A stretch of 47,946 nt of DNA, taken from the NCBI GenBank assembly GCA_045804265.1, contig JBJMNK010000062.1, forward strand, positions 1-47,946, given 5' to 3'. The position numbers and the translations under genes are program-made. Every line of letters starts with the position of its first letter. The stretch's first letter is position 1. Shown here piece after piece: positions 16,832 to 24,707 of the stretch. This DNA is from JABFXC01 sp045804265. Its GTDB lineage: Bacteria; Gemmatimonadota; Gemmatimonadetes; Gemmatimonadales; Gemmatimonadaceae. The notes beneath the pieces were generated by a model. The model did not search any database, was not told where the DNA came from, and saw nothing but the letters and a program-made list of their open reading frames with translations.

Positions 16832-17104
16832 ATGAGTCAGACAACCCAGCCCGGTTCGACCTGCGAAGAGGTGATGGCCCGGCTCTTCGAACATCTCGAT
16901 GGCGAATTACCGCCGAGCGTCGACACGTGGGTGCGCGAGCACCTCGCAGTGTGTCACGGGTGTCTCGCGCGGACCCAGCACCAGCGCGCGTTCCTCCGCT
17001 GCATTCGCGCCCACCGGCAGACCGTCCAGGTCGCGGAAGCGCTGCGGGTCAGGATCGAACAGGCGCTGCGCGGGGCAGGTAATCGCTCGGAGCCAGGCGA
17101 CTGA
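16832..17104 (+). CDS. Zinc-finger anti-sigma factor (zf-HC2 type)
   Basis: The 90-residue protein shows the ZAS/zf-HC2 zinc motif: Cys in STCEEVM, then HLAVCHGC (His-x3-Cys-x2-Cys) about 30 residues later. The C-terminus is a helical, charged segment. Such proteins hold an ECF sigma factor inactive, often releasing it on thiol oxidation. No sigma factor gene is adjacent; upstream is a divergent gap of about 170 bp to the V4R-like gene. The ATG at 16832 is preferred to an upstream ATG (16688), which adds 48 unrelated residues. The stop overlaps a CTG start of the DUF92 gene. It heads a nine-gene unit that ends with the ketosynthase at 24149. Confidence 0.75.
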   Translation: MSQTTQPGSTCEEVMARLFEHLDGELPPSVDTWVREHLAVCHGCLARTQHQRAFLRCIRAHRQTVQVAEALRVRIEQALRGAGNRSEPGD

Positions 17105-17901
17105 CCGGGCGGCTCCTCTGGGCCGTCCCTCTCGCAATCGTCGTCGCGCTCTCCGCCTGGCGAGCGCGGGCGCTGAGCCCGTCAGGCGCGCTGGCGAGCA
17201 CCGTCGTTGGAGCGGTCGCGGTCGCGGCCGGCTGGGATTGGGCGCTGCTGCTCGTCTTCTACTTCGCGACATCGAGCGCGCTCTCCAGCCTCGGACATGA
17301 TCGCAAGTCGCGACGCACCGCTTCAGTCGTCGCCAAGAGCGGTCCGCGCGACGCCCGGCAGGTGCTCGTCAACGGTGGCGTATTCATGGCGGCGGGGGCG
17401 CTGGCCCTCTTCTTTCCACTCCGGCTCCCGCTCTGGCGCGCAGTCGCCGCCGGTGCGCTCGCCGCGTCGGCGGCCGACAGCTGGGCGACCGAGATCGGGA
17501 CCTGGATCGGCGGAACACCGCGTTCGGCCTGGAACTGGCGCCGGGTAGCGCCGGGAACGAGCGGCGGCATGACGACCGCCGGCACGATCGCAATGATCGG
17601 GGGCGCGGCCATCCTCGCGCTCGCGGTGTATGGATTGAAGTGGGGACGTGCCCACGCGATCGCCACGCTCCTCGGCGGACTGAGTGGCGCGGTGGCCGAC
17701 ACGGTGATCGGCGCGACGCTGCAGGAGCGGCGACGGTGCGTCGGGTGCGGCGAGCATACCGAACGCCCCATCCACAGCTGCGGCTCGCGCACACGCGTCT
17801 CGCGCGGGATCGCGGGGCTGGGGAACGACACGGTGAACCTGATCGCGACGGTGGTCGGCAGCGGCATCGCCTTCTGGGCGGCCGAATTGCTCGGCACCTG
17901 A
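17101..17901 (+). CDS. DUF92 (TMEM19-like) integral membrane protein, CTG start
   Basis: The 266-residue polytopic protein belongs to the DUF92/TMEM19 family, whose members are linked by genome context to isoprenoid or phytol metabolism. Diagnostic stretches are ALSPSGALASTVVGAVAVAA, RDARQVLVNGG, DSWATEIGTWIGG, PGTSGGMTTAGT and a terminal GLGNDTVNLIATVVGSG. The family N-terminus is present in frame only if translation begins at CTG 17101. That codon overlaps the anti-sigma stop (CTGA). The frame has no ATG, GTG or TTG between an upstream TAA near 17085 and GTG 17362, which would delete the first ~87 residues. A CTG start driven by translational coupling is therefore the best reading. A sequencing or annotation error is the alternative. 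Confidence 0.78.
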   Translation: MTGRLLWAVPLAIVVALSAWRARALSPSGALASTVVGAVAVAAGWDWALLLVFYFATSSALSSLGHDRKSRRTASVVAKSGPRDARQVLVNGGVFMAAGALALFFPLRLPLWRAVAAGALAASAADSWATEIGTWIGGTPRSAWNWRRVAPGTSGGMTTAGTIAMIGGAAILALAVYGLKWGRAHAIATLLGGLSGAVADTVIGATLQERRRCVGCGEHTERPIHSCGSRTRVSRGIAGLGNDTVNLIATVVGSGIAFWAAELLGT

Positions 17902-17923
17902 CCGGAAGCGGGAGGTGATCGAC

Positions 17924-18418
17924 ATGCGCGCGCATCATCGTTTCACCAGCACACGAATCATCTCGCGGGCGGTCGCGCTCGCGATCGTCGCGTGCACCTT
18001 CGTGCTCGCGGCCTGCGCCGGCGTCGAGATCGTGTCGGGCACGAGTGACGGCAGCACCACGGGCGGGGGCGCCGGTACCGGCGGCGTGATCGGCACCAAT
18101 GGTGGCGGATCGCAGGCGAACACGCTGGTCGGCAGCTGGACGCGCGCGCTCCTCATCGAGGGGCCTAACGGCGACATCCACGAGTCGCGGACGAACTGGG
18201 AGTTCCGCTCGGACGGGAGCGCGATCCGCCAGGTGATCGCCTGGAACTGGACGTCGGGCTACTACGACACGCTGTCGAGCGTGGCCCAGTGGACGACCAG
18301 CGGCACGAACATCACGATTACCTACATCGCCGGCAGCACCGGCACCCTGACGCTCGCGTGGCGCGTCGACGGCGATGTCCTGACCCTCGGCCCCGACCAG
18401 TTCGCGAGAGTACGGTGA
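17924..18418 (+). CDS. Lipoprotein with lipocalin-like C-terminal domain
   Basis: The 164-residue protein has a basic N-terminus, a hydrophobic core (AVALAIVACTFVLAAC) and a lipobox ending in LAAC. A Gly/Thr-rich linker (about 42-62) follows, then a small beta-rich domain (GSWTRALLIEGPNGDIHES, FRSDGSAIRQVIAWNW, LAWRVDGDVLTLGPDQFARV). This is the layout of lipocalin-like bacterial lipoproteins that sense or bind hydrophobic molecules. A near-perfect ribosome-binding site (GGGAGGTGATC) ends just before the ATG at 17924. The GTG at 17915 lies inside that site and is rejected. The stop overlaps the radical SAM start (GTGA), placing this envelope protein in the biosynthetic unit. Confidence 0.75.
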   Translation: MRAHHRFTSTRIISRAVALAIVACTFVLAACAGVEIVSGTSDGSTTGGGAGTGGVIGTNGGGSQANTLVGSWTRALLIEGPNGDIHESRTNWEFRSDGSAIRQVIAWNWTSGYYDTLSSVAQWTTSGTNITITYIAGSTGTLTLAWRVDGDVLTLGPDQFARVR

Positions 18419-19866
18419 GCGCTCGCGTCCTGCTCGTCAGCACCAATCGTGAGCGGGCGCCGTTCCCGGTCGTGCCTAACGGCATAGCCTGCGTCGCCTC
18501 GGCGCTCGAGCAGGCGGGCCACGACGTGCGGGTCGCCGACCTGATGTTCGCCCGCGACCCGATCCGCTCCGCCGAGCGCGCGGCACGCGAGCATCGTCCC
18601 GACGTGATAGGGGTGTCGGTGCGCAACATCGACAACAGCGACACGATCGCGCTCCGTCACTACACGCCCGATGCCGCCGCCGCGCTCGCTGCGCTGCGCC
18701 GCGCCGCGCCGGCTGCGAAGGTCGTCGCCGGAGGGGCGGCGTTCGGCGTTGCGCCGAAGGGGCTCTTCGACGCGTTAGGCGTGGACTACGCCGTCGCCGG
18801 AGACGGTGAGCGCGCGACGGTCCGCCTCGTTGGCGACCTCGCCGCGGGACGCGAGCCGGGTGAGATCGCGGGGCTCGTGCGGCAGCGCGCCGGTGAGGTC
18901 GTCTTCACGCCGCCCGGCGAGGAAGCCGACCTCGATGCCCTGCCGCAGCCGCGGCTGCATCGCTGGTTCGACCTCGCGCGCTACGAGCGGATCGGTGCGA
19001 CGATTCCGATCCAGACGAAGCGCGGCTGCGTCTACAAGTGCGTGTACTGCACCTACCGCAACGTCGAGGGCTGGGGCTACCGCCTCCGCGATCCCGCGCT
19101 CGTCGCCGACGAGATCGCCGAGCTCCGGACGCACGGCGTCCACCACTTCGATTTTGTCGACTCGACCTTCAACTCGCCGCCGCCGCACGCACGCGACGTC
19201 TGCGAGGCGATCGCCCGTCGCGCCCCCGGCGTCACGCTCGAGACGACGAACTTCACCCCCGCCGCCGCCTTCCCCGACCTCCTGGCCCTGATGAAGCGGG
19301 CCGGCTTCACCGCGTTAGGCATCACCGCCGAGAGCGCGAGCGATGCGGTGCTCGAGCGCATGCAGAAGGGATTCAGCGCCGACACCGTCCGCGTCGCCGC
19401 CGAGCGGATCGAGCGCGCGGGCATTCGCTGCCTCTGGATCTTTCTCGTCGGCGGACCCGGCGAGACGGCCGCCACGCTCGAGGAAACGCTGCGCTTCGCC
19501 GCCGACCGGCTGCGGCGCGGCGACGCGGTCTACACCACCGTCGGGCTTCGCGTCTATCCCGGAACGACGCTGCACAACATCGCCGTCAGCGAGGGGACGC
19601 TTGCCGCGACTGACTCGCTGCTCGACCCGACGTTCTATTTCTCCCCCGAGCTTTCGCTCGACGACGCGGTCGTGCGCCTCCGCCGCTTCGCGGCCGACCA
19701 CCCACGCTTCATGTTCTCGGCTGATTCGCGGTCGATGGTGCTGCCGTGGCTGACCCGCGCCGCGTCGGTGCTCCGCCTGCCACGTCCGCACTGGCGCTAC
19801 ATGGGACTCTTCCAGCGCATCACGCGGATGCATCTGCCCCGCCCCGTCCGCGCGCATGCCGGCTGA
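18415..19866 (+). CDS. B12-binding radical SAM enzyme
   Basis: The 483-residue protein has an N-terminal cobalamin-binding Rossmann-type domain (about 1-140; PNGIACVASALEQAGHDV, VVAGGAAFGVAPKGL). A radical SAM TIM barrel follows, with the cluster motif KRGCVYKCVYCTYR (Cys-x3-Cys-x2-Cys, about residues 203-209) and a late LVGGPGET motif. It should bind a 4Fe-4S cluster, S-adenosylmethionine and probably cobalamin, and may methylate or rearrange an unactivated carbon. B12-radical SAM proteins of this general kind accompany ketosynthase genes in exotic-lipid clusters such as those proposed for ladderanes. That resemblance is from memory and context. The GTG start overlaps the lipoprotein stop, and the 3' end overlaps the FAD enzyme by 11 bp. 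Confidence 0.85.
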   Translation: MSARVLLVSTNRERAPFPVVPNGIACVASALEQAGHDVRVADLMFARDPIRSAERAAREHRPDVIGVSVRNIDNSDTIALRHYTPDAAAALAALRRAAPAAKVVAGGAAFGVAPKGLFDALGVDYAVAGDGERATVRLVGDLAAGREPGEIAGLVRQRAGEVVFTPPGEEADLDALPQPRLHRWFDLARYERIGATIPIQTKRGCVYKCVYCTYRNVEGWGYRLRDPALVADEIAELRTHGVHHFDFVDSTFNSPPPHARDVCEAIARRAPGVTLETTNFTPAAAFPDLLALMKRAGFTALGITAESASDAVLERMQKGFSADTVRVAAERIERAGIRCLWIFLVGGPGETAATLEETLRFAADRLRRGDAVYTTVGLRVYPGTTLHNIAVSEGTLAATDSLLDPTFYFSPELSLDDAVVRLRRFAADHPRFMFSADSRSMVLPWLTRAASVLRLPRPHWRYMGLFQRITRMHLPRPVRAHAG

Positions 19867-21139
19867 CGCCGAGCGGCCCGGGCAGCCGACACGAGCCGAT
19901 ACACCACTCCCCCACTCCGCCGAAGTCGTCGTCGTCGGTGGCGGGCCCGCCGGTGCGGCGACCGCGTGGTGGCTCGCCCGCGCCGGCATCGATGTCGTCC
20001 TCGTCGACAAGGCCCGCTTCCCCCGGCCGAAGCCGTGCTCGGAGTACATGAGCCCCCAGGCATCGCGCCTGCTCGAGGAGATGGGAGTGCTCGCCGAGGT
20101 CGAGGCGGCGGGTGCGGCGCAGCTCAAGGGGATGGTCATCCGAGCGCCTAACGGTTCGCTCATCCGCGGAGTCTTCGCCGGCGCGCATCGCTGGCGCGGC
20201 CATCGCGATCGCGGGCTCTCGCTGCAGCGGACGCTGCTCGATCCGATCCTGCTCGACGCCGCCCGCCGCGCCGGCGCTCGGGTCGTCGAGGGTGCATCGG
20301 TGCACGACGTGACGCTCGATCGCGCCGGGCGCGCCAGCGGCGTCACCGTCGCGACCGATGGCCTGCGCGCGACGCCGCTGCGCGCCCGGCTCGTCATCGG
20401 TGCCGATGGACTGCGCTCAGTGGTCGCCCGGCGACTCGTGCTGACCCGGACGTCGCGCTTCCCGCGCCGGATCGCGCTCGTCACGCACTACGCCGGCATC
20501 GCCGACGTCGGCGACCTCGGCGAGATGCACGTCGATCGCGATGGCTACATGGGAATCGCCAGCGTCGGCAACGGGCTGGCCAACGTCGCGGTCGTGATCC
20601 CGGCATCGCGCGCCGGCGAGCTCTCGGCTGGGCGCGAGCGATTCATCGAGCAGTGGATCGAGGCCCGCCCACAGCTCCGCGACCGTTTCGTCGCGGCGGC
20701 GCGCGCGACGCCGGTGCGCGCGACCGGTCCGTTCGCATCGCGTGCGCGCCGCGCCTGGGCGCCCGGCGCCGCGCTCGTCGGCGACGCGGCCGACTTCTTC
20801 GATCCGTTCACCGGCGAGGGGATCTACGCCGCGCTCCGCGGCGGCGAGCTGCTCGCGCCATACGCGGTGGCCGCGCTGGCGGCGACCTCACCGTTAGGCG
20901 AGCGCACCGCGCTCGAGGCGTACGAGCGCGCGCGACGCCACGAGTTCGGCGGCAAGTGGCTGGTCGAGAGGATGATCGGCACCGCTGTCGCCTTCCCGCC
21001 ACTGCTCGATCGCGCCGCGACCGTGCTTTCGCGCCGGCCGGCCATGGCGGACTTGCTGGTTGGCGTCACCGGAGATTTCGTTCCGGCGAGCGCCGTGCTC
21101 AATCCAGCATTCCTCGCCCGACTTCTGCTCCTGCCATGA
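19856..21139 (+). CDS. FAD-dependent oxidoreductase (geranylgeranyl reductase/halogenase/hydroxylase superfamily)
   Basis: The 427-residue flavoprotein has a Rossmann dinucleotide motif VVVGGGPAGAATAWWLARAG (about residues 24-43) and the group signature RPKPCSEYMSP (about 57-67). The second FAD motif region is GAALVGDAADFFDPFTGEGI (about 304-323). This superfamily includes isoprenoid reductases, flavin hydroxylases and flavin-dependent halogenases. I do not see the halogenase WxWxIP motif, so a reductase or hydroxylase is more likely. The flavin reductase gene directly downstream (ATGA overlap) could supply reduced flavin. The start overlaps the radical SAM gene. The substrate is probably the product of the ketosynthase in the same unit (inference). 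Confidence 0.83.
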   Translation: MPADAERPGQPTRADTPLPHSAEVVVVGGGPAGAATAWWLARAGIDVVLVDKARFPRPKPCSEYMSPQASRLLEEMGVLAEVEAAGAAQLKGMVIRAPNGSLIRGVFAGAHRWRGHRDRGLSLQRTLLDPILLDAARRAGARVVEGASVHDVTLDRAGRASGVTVATDGLRATPLRARLVIGADGLRSVVARRLVLTRTSRFPRRIALVTHYAGIADVGDLGEMHVDRDGYMGIASVGNGLANVAVVIPASRAGELSAGRERFIEQWIEARPQLRDRFVAAARATPVRATGPFASRARRAWAPGAALVGDAADFFDPFTGEGIYAALRGGELLAPYAVAALAATSPLGERTALEAYERARRHEFGGKWLVERMIGTAVAFPPLLDRAATVLSRRPAMADLLVGVTGDFVPASAVLNPAFLARLLLLP

Positions 21140-21609
21140 GCCTCGATCAGGATGCATTCCGCGCCGTCCTTGGCCGTTTCGCGTCCGGTGTCACGATCGT
21201 GACGGTTCGCGGCGCGAACGGCCGCGACTTCGGGATGACGGTCAGCGCATTCAGCTCGGTGAGCCTCGATCCGCCGCTGGTGATGGTGTGCATCGGCGAG
21301 GACTCATCGCTCAAGCCGATGATCGCCGAGGCGACGCACTACGGCGTCAGCATCCTCGCGTCGACGCAGGAGCCGTTGTCGCGGCGCTTCGCCGCGCACG
21401 GCGAGCGCTTCGACGGCATCGGCTTCGCGCGCGGCGAGAGCGGGGTGGCGCTGATCGACGGCGCGCTCGCGTACATGGAGTGCCGGATCTTCGCCCGCCA
21501 TCGCGCCGGCGACCATACCATCGTCATCGGCGAGGTCGAGGCGGCGAGCGTCGGTGACGAGCGCCCGCTGCTCTACTATCGCGGCGGCTACGCCCAGCTC
21601 GAACGTTAG
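21136..21609 (+). CDS. Flavin reductase-like FMN-binding protein
   Basis: The 157-residue split-barrel flavin reductase has RAVLGRFASGVTIVTVRG (about 9-26), the family's GMTVSAFSSVSLDPPLVMVC (about 34-53), and a C-terminal HTIVIGEVEAASV with PLLYYRGGYAQL. It uses NAD(P)H to reduce free FMN or FAD for a partner monooxygenase. The natural partner here is the FAD enzyme encoded immediately upstream with an ATGA overlap, giving a two-component system. The length is typical of the family. The stop TAG is formed by the octamer CGTTAGGC. The methyltransferase starts 3 bp downstream. Confidence 0.88.
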   Translation: MSLDQDAFRAVLGRFASGVTIVTVRGANGRDFGMTVSAFSSVSLDPPLVMVCIGEDSSLKPMIAEATHYGVSILASTQEPLSRRFAAHGERFDGIGFARGESGVALIDGALAYMECRIFARHRAGDHTIVIGEVEAASVGDERPLLYYRGGYAQLER

Positions 21610-21612
21610 GCA

Positions 21613-22326
21613 GTGCCGGCCGCGCTCACCCCGACTCGCCGCCGCGGCGTCGAGAAGCTCGAAGTCCCGGGCGTGCCGGGCGCGGTCGTCAGGCGTTCGC
21701 TCGCCGACGTCGCGCGGGCGAACGCGCTCTTCGGCGGCACGCGCGCGGTGCTCTCGGAGCTGCGCCCCCTGCTCGCCGCCCGCGCGCGATCGAGCGGCGA
21801 TCGCACGCTGACGCTGCTCGATGTCGGCACCGGTATCGGGGACATCGCGCTCGCCGCGCAACGCGAGGCGGTGCGCCGCGGAGTCGGGCTGGCGACGATC
21901 GGCGCCGATTCGTCGATCCCGCTCCTGGGCAGCGCATCGCAGCGGCTCGACATGACGCTCGCCGCGAATGCGCTCGAGCTGCCCTTTGCCGACTGGTCGG
22001 TGGACATCGTCGTCTGCTCGCAGCTCCTCCATCACTTCACCGAGCGCGAGATCGCCAGCGTGCTGCGCGAGCTGCACCGCGTCGCGCGCGTGCGCGTCAT
22101 CATCAGCGACCTGCGGCGCAGCTGGATGGCCGCGGCCGGGATCTGGCTCGCGTCGTTCCCGCTGCACTTTCATCCGATCAGCCGGCACGACGGCGTGCTC
22201 TCCGTGCTGCGCGGATTCACCGCGCCGGAGCTCGGCGCGCACATCGTCCGCGCGACCGGTGTCTCACCGACGGTCACCCGACGCCTGGGCTGGCGCGTCA
22301 CCGCCTCGTGGACTCCGCTCGCATGA
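21613..22326 (+). CDS. Class I SAM-dependent methyltransferase
   Basis: The 237-residue Rossmann-fold methyltransferase has motif I at LLDVGTGIGDIAL (about residues 69-81), an acidic loop at GADSS and post-motif VDIVVCSQLLHHF (about 131-143). The C-terminal domain is hydrophobic (SFPLHFHPISRHDG, VLSVLRGFTAPEL). The arrangement resembles the methyltransferases found beside ketosynthase and FAD oxidoreductase genes in alkylpyrone, alkylresorcinol and other lipid clusters. The acceptor is unknown; O- or C-methylation of a polyketide-like product is plausible. A GTG start 3 bp after the previous stop is the only early candidate. The stop overlaps the SRPBCC gene start (ATGA). Confidence 0.85.
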   Translation: MPAALTPTRRRGVEKLEVPGVPGAVVRRSLADVARANALFGGTRAVLSELRPLLAARARSSGDRTLTLLDVGTGIGDIALAAQREAVRRGVGLATIGADSSIPLLGSASQRLDMTLAANALELPFADWSVDIVVCSQLLHHFTEREIASVLRELHRVARVRVIISDLRRSWMAAAGIWLASFPLHFHPISRHDGVLSVLRGFTAPELGAHIVRATGVSPTVTRRLGWRVTASWTPLA

Positions 22327-22883
22327 GTCGTGACGCGGCGACGACCATGCCGCCGGTGAAGCTGGGCCCGATGCCCAGCGGTCGCGCGATGACGACGATC
22401 GACGCGGCCCACGTCGCCGCGCCGCTGCCGGTGATCTTCGAGCTCGCCCGCGACGTCGAGCGGTGGCCCGAGCACCTGCCGCACTACCGGTTCGTCCGCT
22501 TCACGAAGCGCGATGGCCATGACGGCGGTATCGTCGAGATGTCGGCGAACCGCCCGTTCGGCATCGTCGACTGGCCGACCTTCTGGCGCTCGGAGATGGA
22601 GACCATTCTTCCCGATGGTGCGCGACAGCCCGCGATCCGTTTTCGCCATATCGGGGGTATCACCACCGGGATGGACGTCGTGTGGGAGTTCGAGCCTCGC
22701 GGGAGCGGAACGGATGTCCGGATCGTTCATGTCTGGAACGGACCACCGCTGCCGGTGGTGGGAGGGCTCGCGGCACGGGCCGTCATCGGTCCCGTCTTCA
22801 TTCATGGCATCGCATCGCGGACATTGACCGGCCTCGCGCGCGCAGCCGAGCGCATCGCGGCGACAGCGGCAAAACAGCGGTAG
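22323..22883 (+). CDS. SRPBCC/START-like protein (polyketide cyclase/aromatase-type)
   Basis: The 186-residue protein has an SRPBCC (helix-grip) fold. The N-terminal lead-in is FELARDVERWPEHLPHYRFV (about 40-59), the body is beta-rich (VDWPTFWRSEMETILPDG, RFRHIGGITTGMDVVWEFEP), and a long C-terminal helix follows. Related proteins bind hydrophobic ligands; some are polyketide cyclases or aromatases, others coenzyme Q-binding proteins. Its place between the methyltransferase and the ketosynthase suggests cyclisation or binding of the growing product. The start at the ATG overlapping the methyltransferase stop is preferred to the in-frame ORF extension 15 bp upstream. The ketosynthase follows after 18 bp. 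Confidence 0.8.
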   Translation: MSRDAATTMPPVKLGPMPSGRAMTTIDAAHVAAPLPVIFELARDVERWPEHLPHYRFVRFTKRDGHDGGIVEMSANRPFGIVDWPTFWRSEMETILPDGARQPAIRFRHIGGITTGMDVVWEFEPRGSGTDVRIVHVWNGPPLPVVGGLAARAVIGPVFIHGIASRTLTGLARAAERIAATAAKQR

Positions 22884-22901
22884 CTCACAGGAGCAGTCTC
22901 G

Positions 22902-24149
22902 ATGATCCAGTTTCACCGTCGTCGCGTCGCGATCACCGGGATCGGCGCCATCACCCCCATCGGCAGCGGTCAGTCCGCGCTCTGGGAAGGGCTCCGCGAG
23001 GGAAAGTCCGCGGTCACGACGCTCAGTCGCTTCGATCCGTCGATCTTCCGCAGCCATCTCGCCGCCGAGATCCCCGACTTCCGTCCGGCCGACCACATGG
23101 AAGCGAAGCGCGCCCGCCGACTCGACCGCTTCGGCCAGCTCGCCGTGGCCGCGTCGCGGCTCGCGCTCGAGGACTCGGCCATCGACCTCGCGCGCGAGGA
23201 CCGAGAGCGCGTCGGGGCGATGATGGGCACAGCGTTAGGCGGCATCGCCTACGCCGAGGAGCAGCTCGGCAACTTCCTCAAGGGCGGGCTGCGAGAAGTG
23301 GACCCGCTGCTCGCGCTGTCGGTGTTCGGCGGCGCGGCGAGCTGCAACGTCGCGATCGAGTTCGGCGTGCAGGGAGTGAACAGCACCAACGCCATGAGCT
23401 GCGCCAGCGGAACGATCGCGATCGGCGACGGCTTCCGTGCGATCCGTGACGGCTACGCCGACGTGATGATCGCCGGCGGCAGCGAGGCACCGCTCGCGCC
23501 GCTCTGTTACGGCGCCTTCGCGCTGATCCGCGCGATGTCCACCCGCAACGACGATCCCGCGCACGCGTCGCGTCCCTTCGATCGCAACCGCGACGGCTTC
23601 GTCATGGGCGAAGCGGCGTCAGTGCTCGTGCTCGAGGAGTGGGATCGCGCCGTCGCCCGCGGCGCGCGCATCTACGCCGAGCTGCTGGGCTACGGCTTGT
23701 CGAACGACGCACACCACATGACCGCTCCGCGCCCCGACGGCTCGCAGGCGGCGAAGGCGATGCAGCGCGCCCTCGACGACGCCAACGTCGCGCCCCACGA
23801 GATCGAGTACGTGAACGCCCACGGCAGCTCGACCCCCCTCAACGACCCGACCGAGACGATCGCGATCAAGCGCGTCTTCGGCGACCACGCCGGCAAGCTG
23901 CAGCTCAGCGGCACCAAGGGCTACTACGGCCACGCGTTAGGCGCCTCCGGCGCCGTCGAGACGGCGATCTGCGCCCAGGCGCTGGTGAACGAGTGGCTCC
24001 CGCCGACGGTGAACCTCGAGTCCCCCGACGACGCCTGCGACCTGGACTTCATCCGCGGCTCAGGACGCGACGCGCGCGTCGAGCACATCCTCACGAACTC
24101 GTTCGGCTTCGGGGGGATTAACGCCTCCCTCATCCTGCGCCGCGCCTGA
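22902..24149 (+). CDS. FabF-like 3-oxoacyl-[ACP] synthase II
   Basis: The 415-residue thiolase-fold ketosynthase has its catalytic Cys in NAMSCASGTIAIGDG (about residue 167), first His in VNAHGSSTPLNDPTET (about 307) and second His in GTKGYYGHALGASGA (about 344). The N-terminus (VAITGIGAITPIGSG) and C-terminus (TNSFGFGGINASLILRR) are FabF-like. It condenses an acyl primer with malonyl-ACP. Departures from housekeeping FabF (SCASGT for ACATG, HGSST for HGTST) hint at a specialised substrate. There is no acyl carrier protein, ketoreductase or dehydratase nearby, so it must borrow them. A Shine-Dalgarno-like AGGAG precedes the ATG. It is the last gene of the nine-gene unit, followed by repeat copy 2. 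Confidence 0.9.
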   Translation: MIQFHRRRVAITGIGAITPIGSGQSALWEGLREGKSAVTTLSRFDPSIFRSHLAAEIPDFRPADHMEAKRARRLDRFGQLAVAASRLALEDSAIDLAREDRERVGAMMGTALGGIAYAEEQLGNFLKGGLREVDPLLALSVFGGAASCNVAIEFGVQGVNSTNAMSCASGTIAIGDGFRAIRDGYADVMIAGGSEAPLAPLCYGAFALIRAMSTRNDDPAHASRPFDRNRDGFVMGEAASVLVLEEWDRAVARGARIYAELLGYGLSNDAHHMTAPRPDGSQAAKAMQRALDDANVAPHEIEYVNAHGSSTPLNDPTETIAIKRVFGDHAGKLQLSGTKGYYGHALGASGAVETAICAQALVNEWLPPTVNLESPDDACDLDFIRGSGRDARVEHILTNSFGFGGINASLILRRA

Positions 24150-24707
24150 CGGCGACGAGGGACAAGGAGGCGGACAAGGGACGAGGAAACTGCCGCGGCC
24201 TAGGGCCGCGAGCAGGACAAGGGACAAGGGACATGGGACAGGCGCAACGAGGGACAAGGGATGAGGAAGTGGCGCCGCTGCTCCGTGTTCCGCTTTACGA
24301 GGGACGAGGAAGGACAAGGGACGAGGGACGAGGGAGTGGCGCGCCTGCGCCCGCTGGTTCGCTCCGCCCCGCGTGACGAGGGATAAGAGACGAGGGACGA
24401 GGGAAGCCGCTCTTCCGCAGTTCCCTCTTCCTTGTTCCGCATGCTCCCTTGTCCCTCGTACTGCCTCGTCCCTCGTCCTTCCTCATCCCTCGTCCTTCCT
24501 CATCCCTCGTCCTTCCTCATCTCTTGTACTCCCTCGTCCCTCGTAAAGCGGAACACGGAACAAGGGCGCCACTTCCGCATCCCTCGTCCCTTGTTGGACC
24601 TCCCCTCGTCCCATGTCCCTTGTCCCGCTCGTCGCCTGAGGCGACGGCGGATTCCTCGTCCCCCGTCAACCCCCTTGTCCTTCGTACTTTCTTGTCCCTC
24701 GTCGCAG
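24150..24707. repeat. GGGACAAGG-family inverted repeat element, copy 2
   Basis: A 558-bp convergent gap is filled by GGGACAAGGGACGAGG-type words on the left and their complements on the right. The shared core (GAAGTGGCGCCG..TCCGTGTTCCGCTTTACGAG in part) lies at about 24265-24310 and inverted at about 24535-24576. Small hairpins are CGCGGCCtagGGCCGCG (24194-24210) and CGTCGCCTgAGGCGACG (about 24636-24652). The second hairpin also occurs in copy 3. No coding gene is supported here. Confidence 0.82.

Noticed and set aside
19856..21139. Flavin-dependent halogenase
   Set aside because: The WxWxIP motif expected of tryptophan-type halogenases is not visible. Reductase or hydroxylase is the safer call.
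18415..24149. Canonical type II polyketide synthase cluster
   Set aside because: There is only one ketosynthase, no chain-length factor and no acyl carrier protein, so it is not a standard type II PKS.
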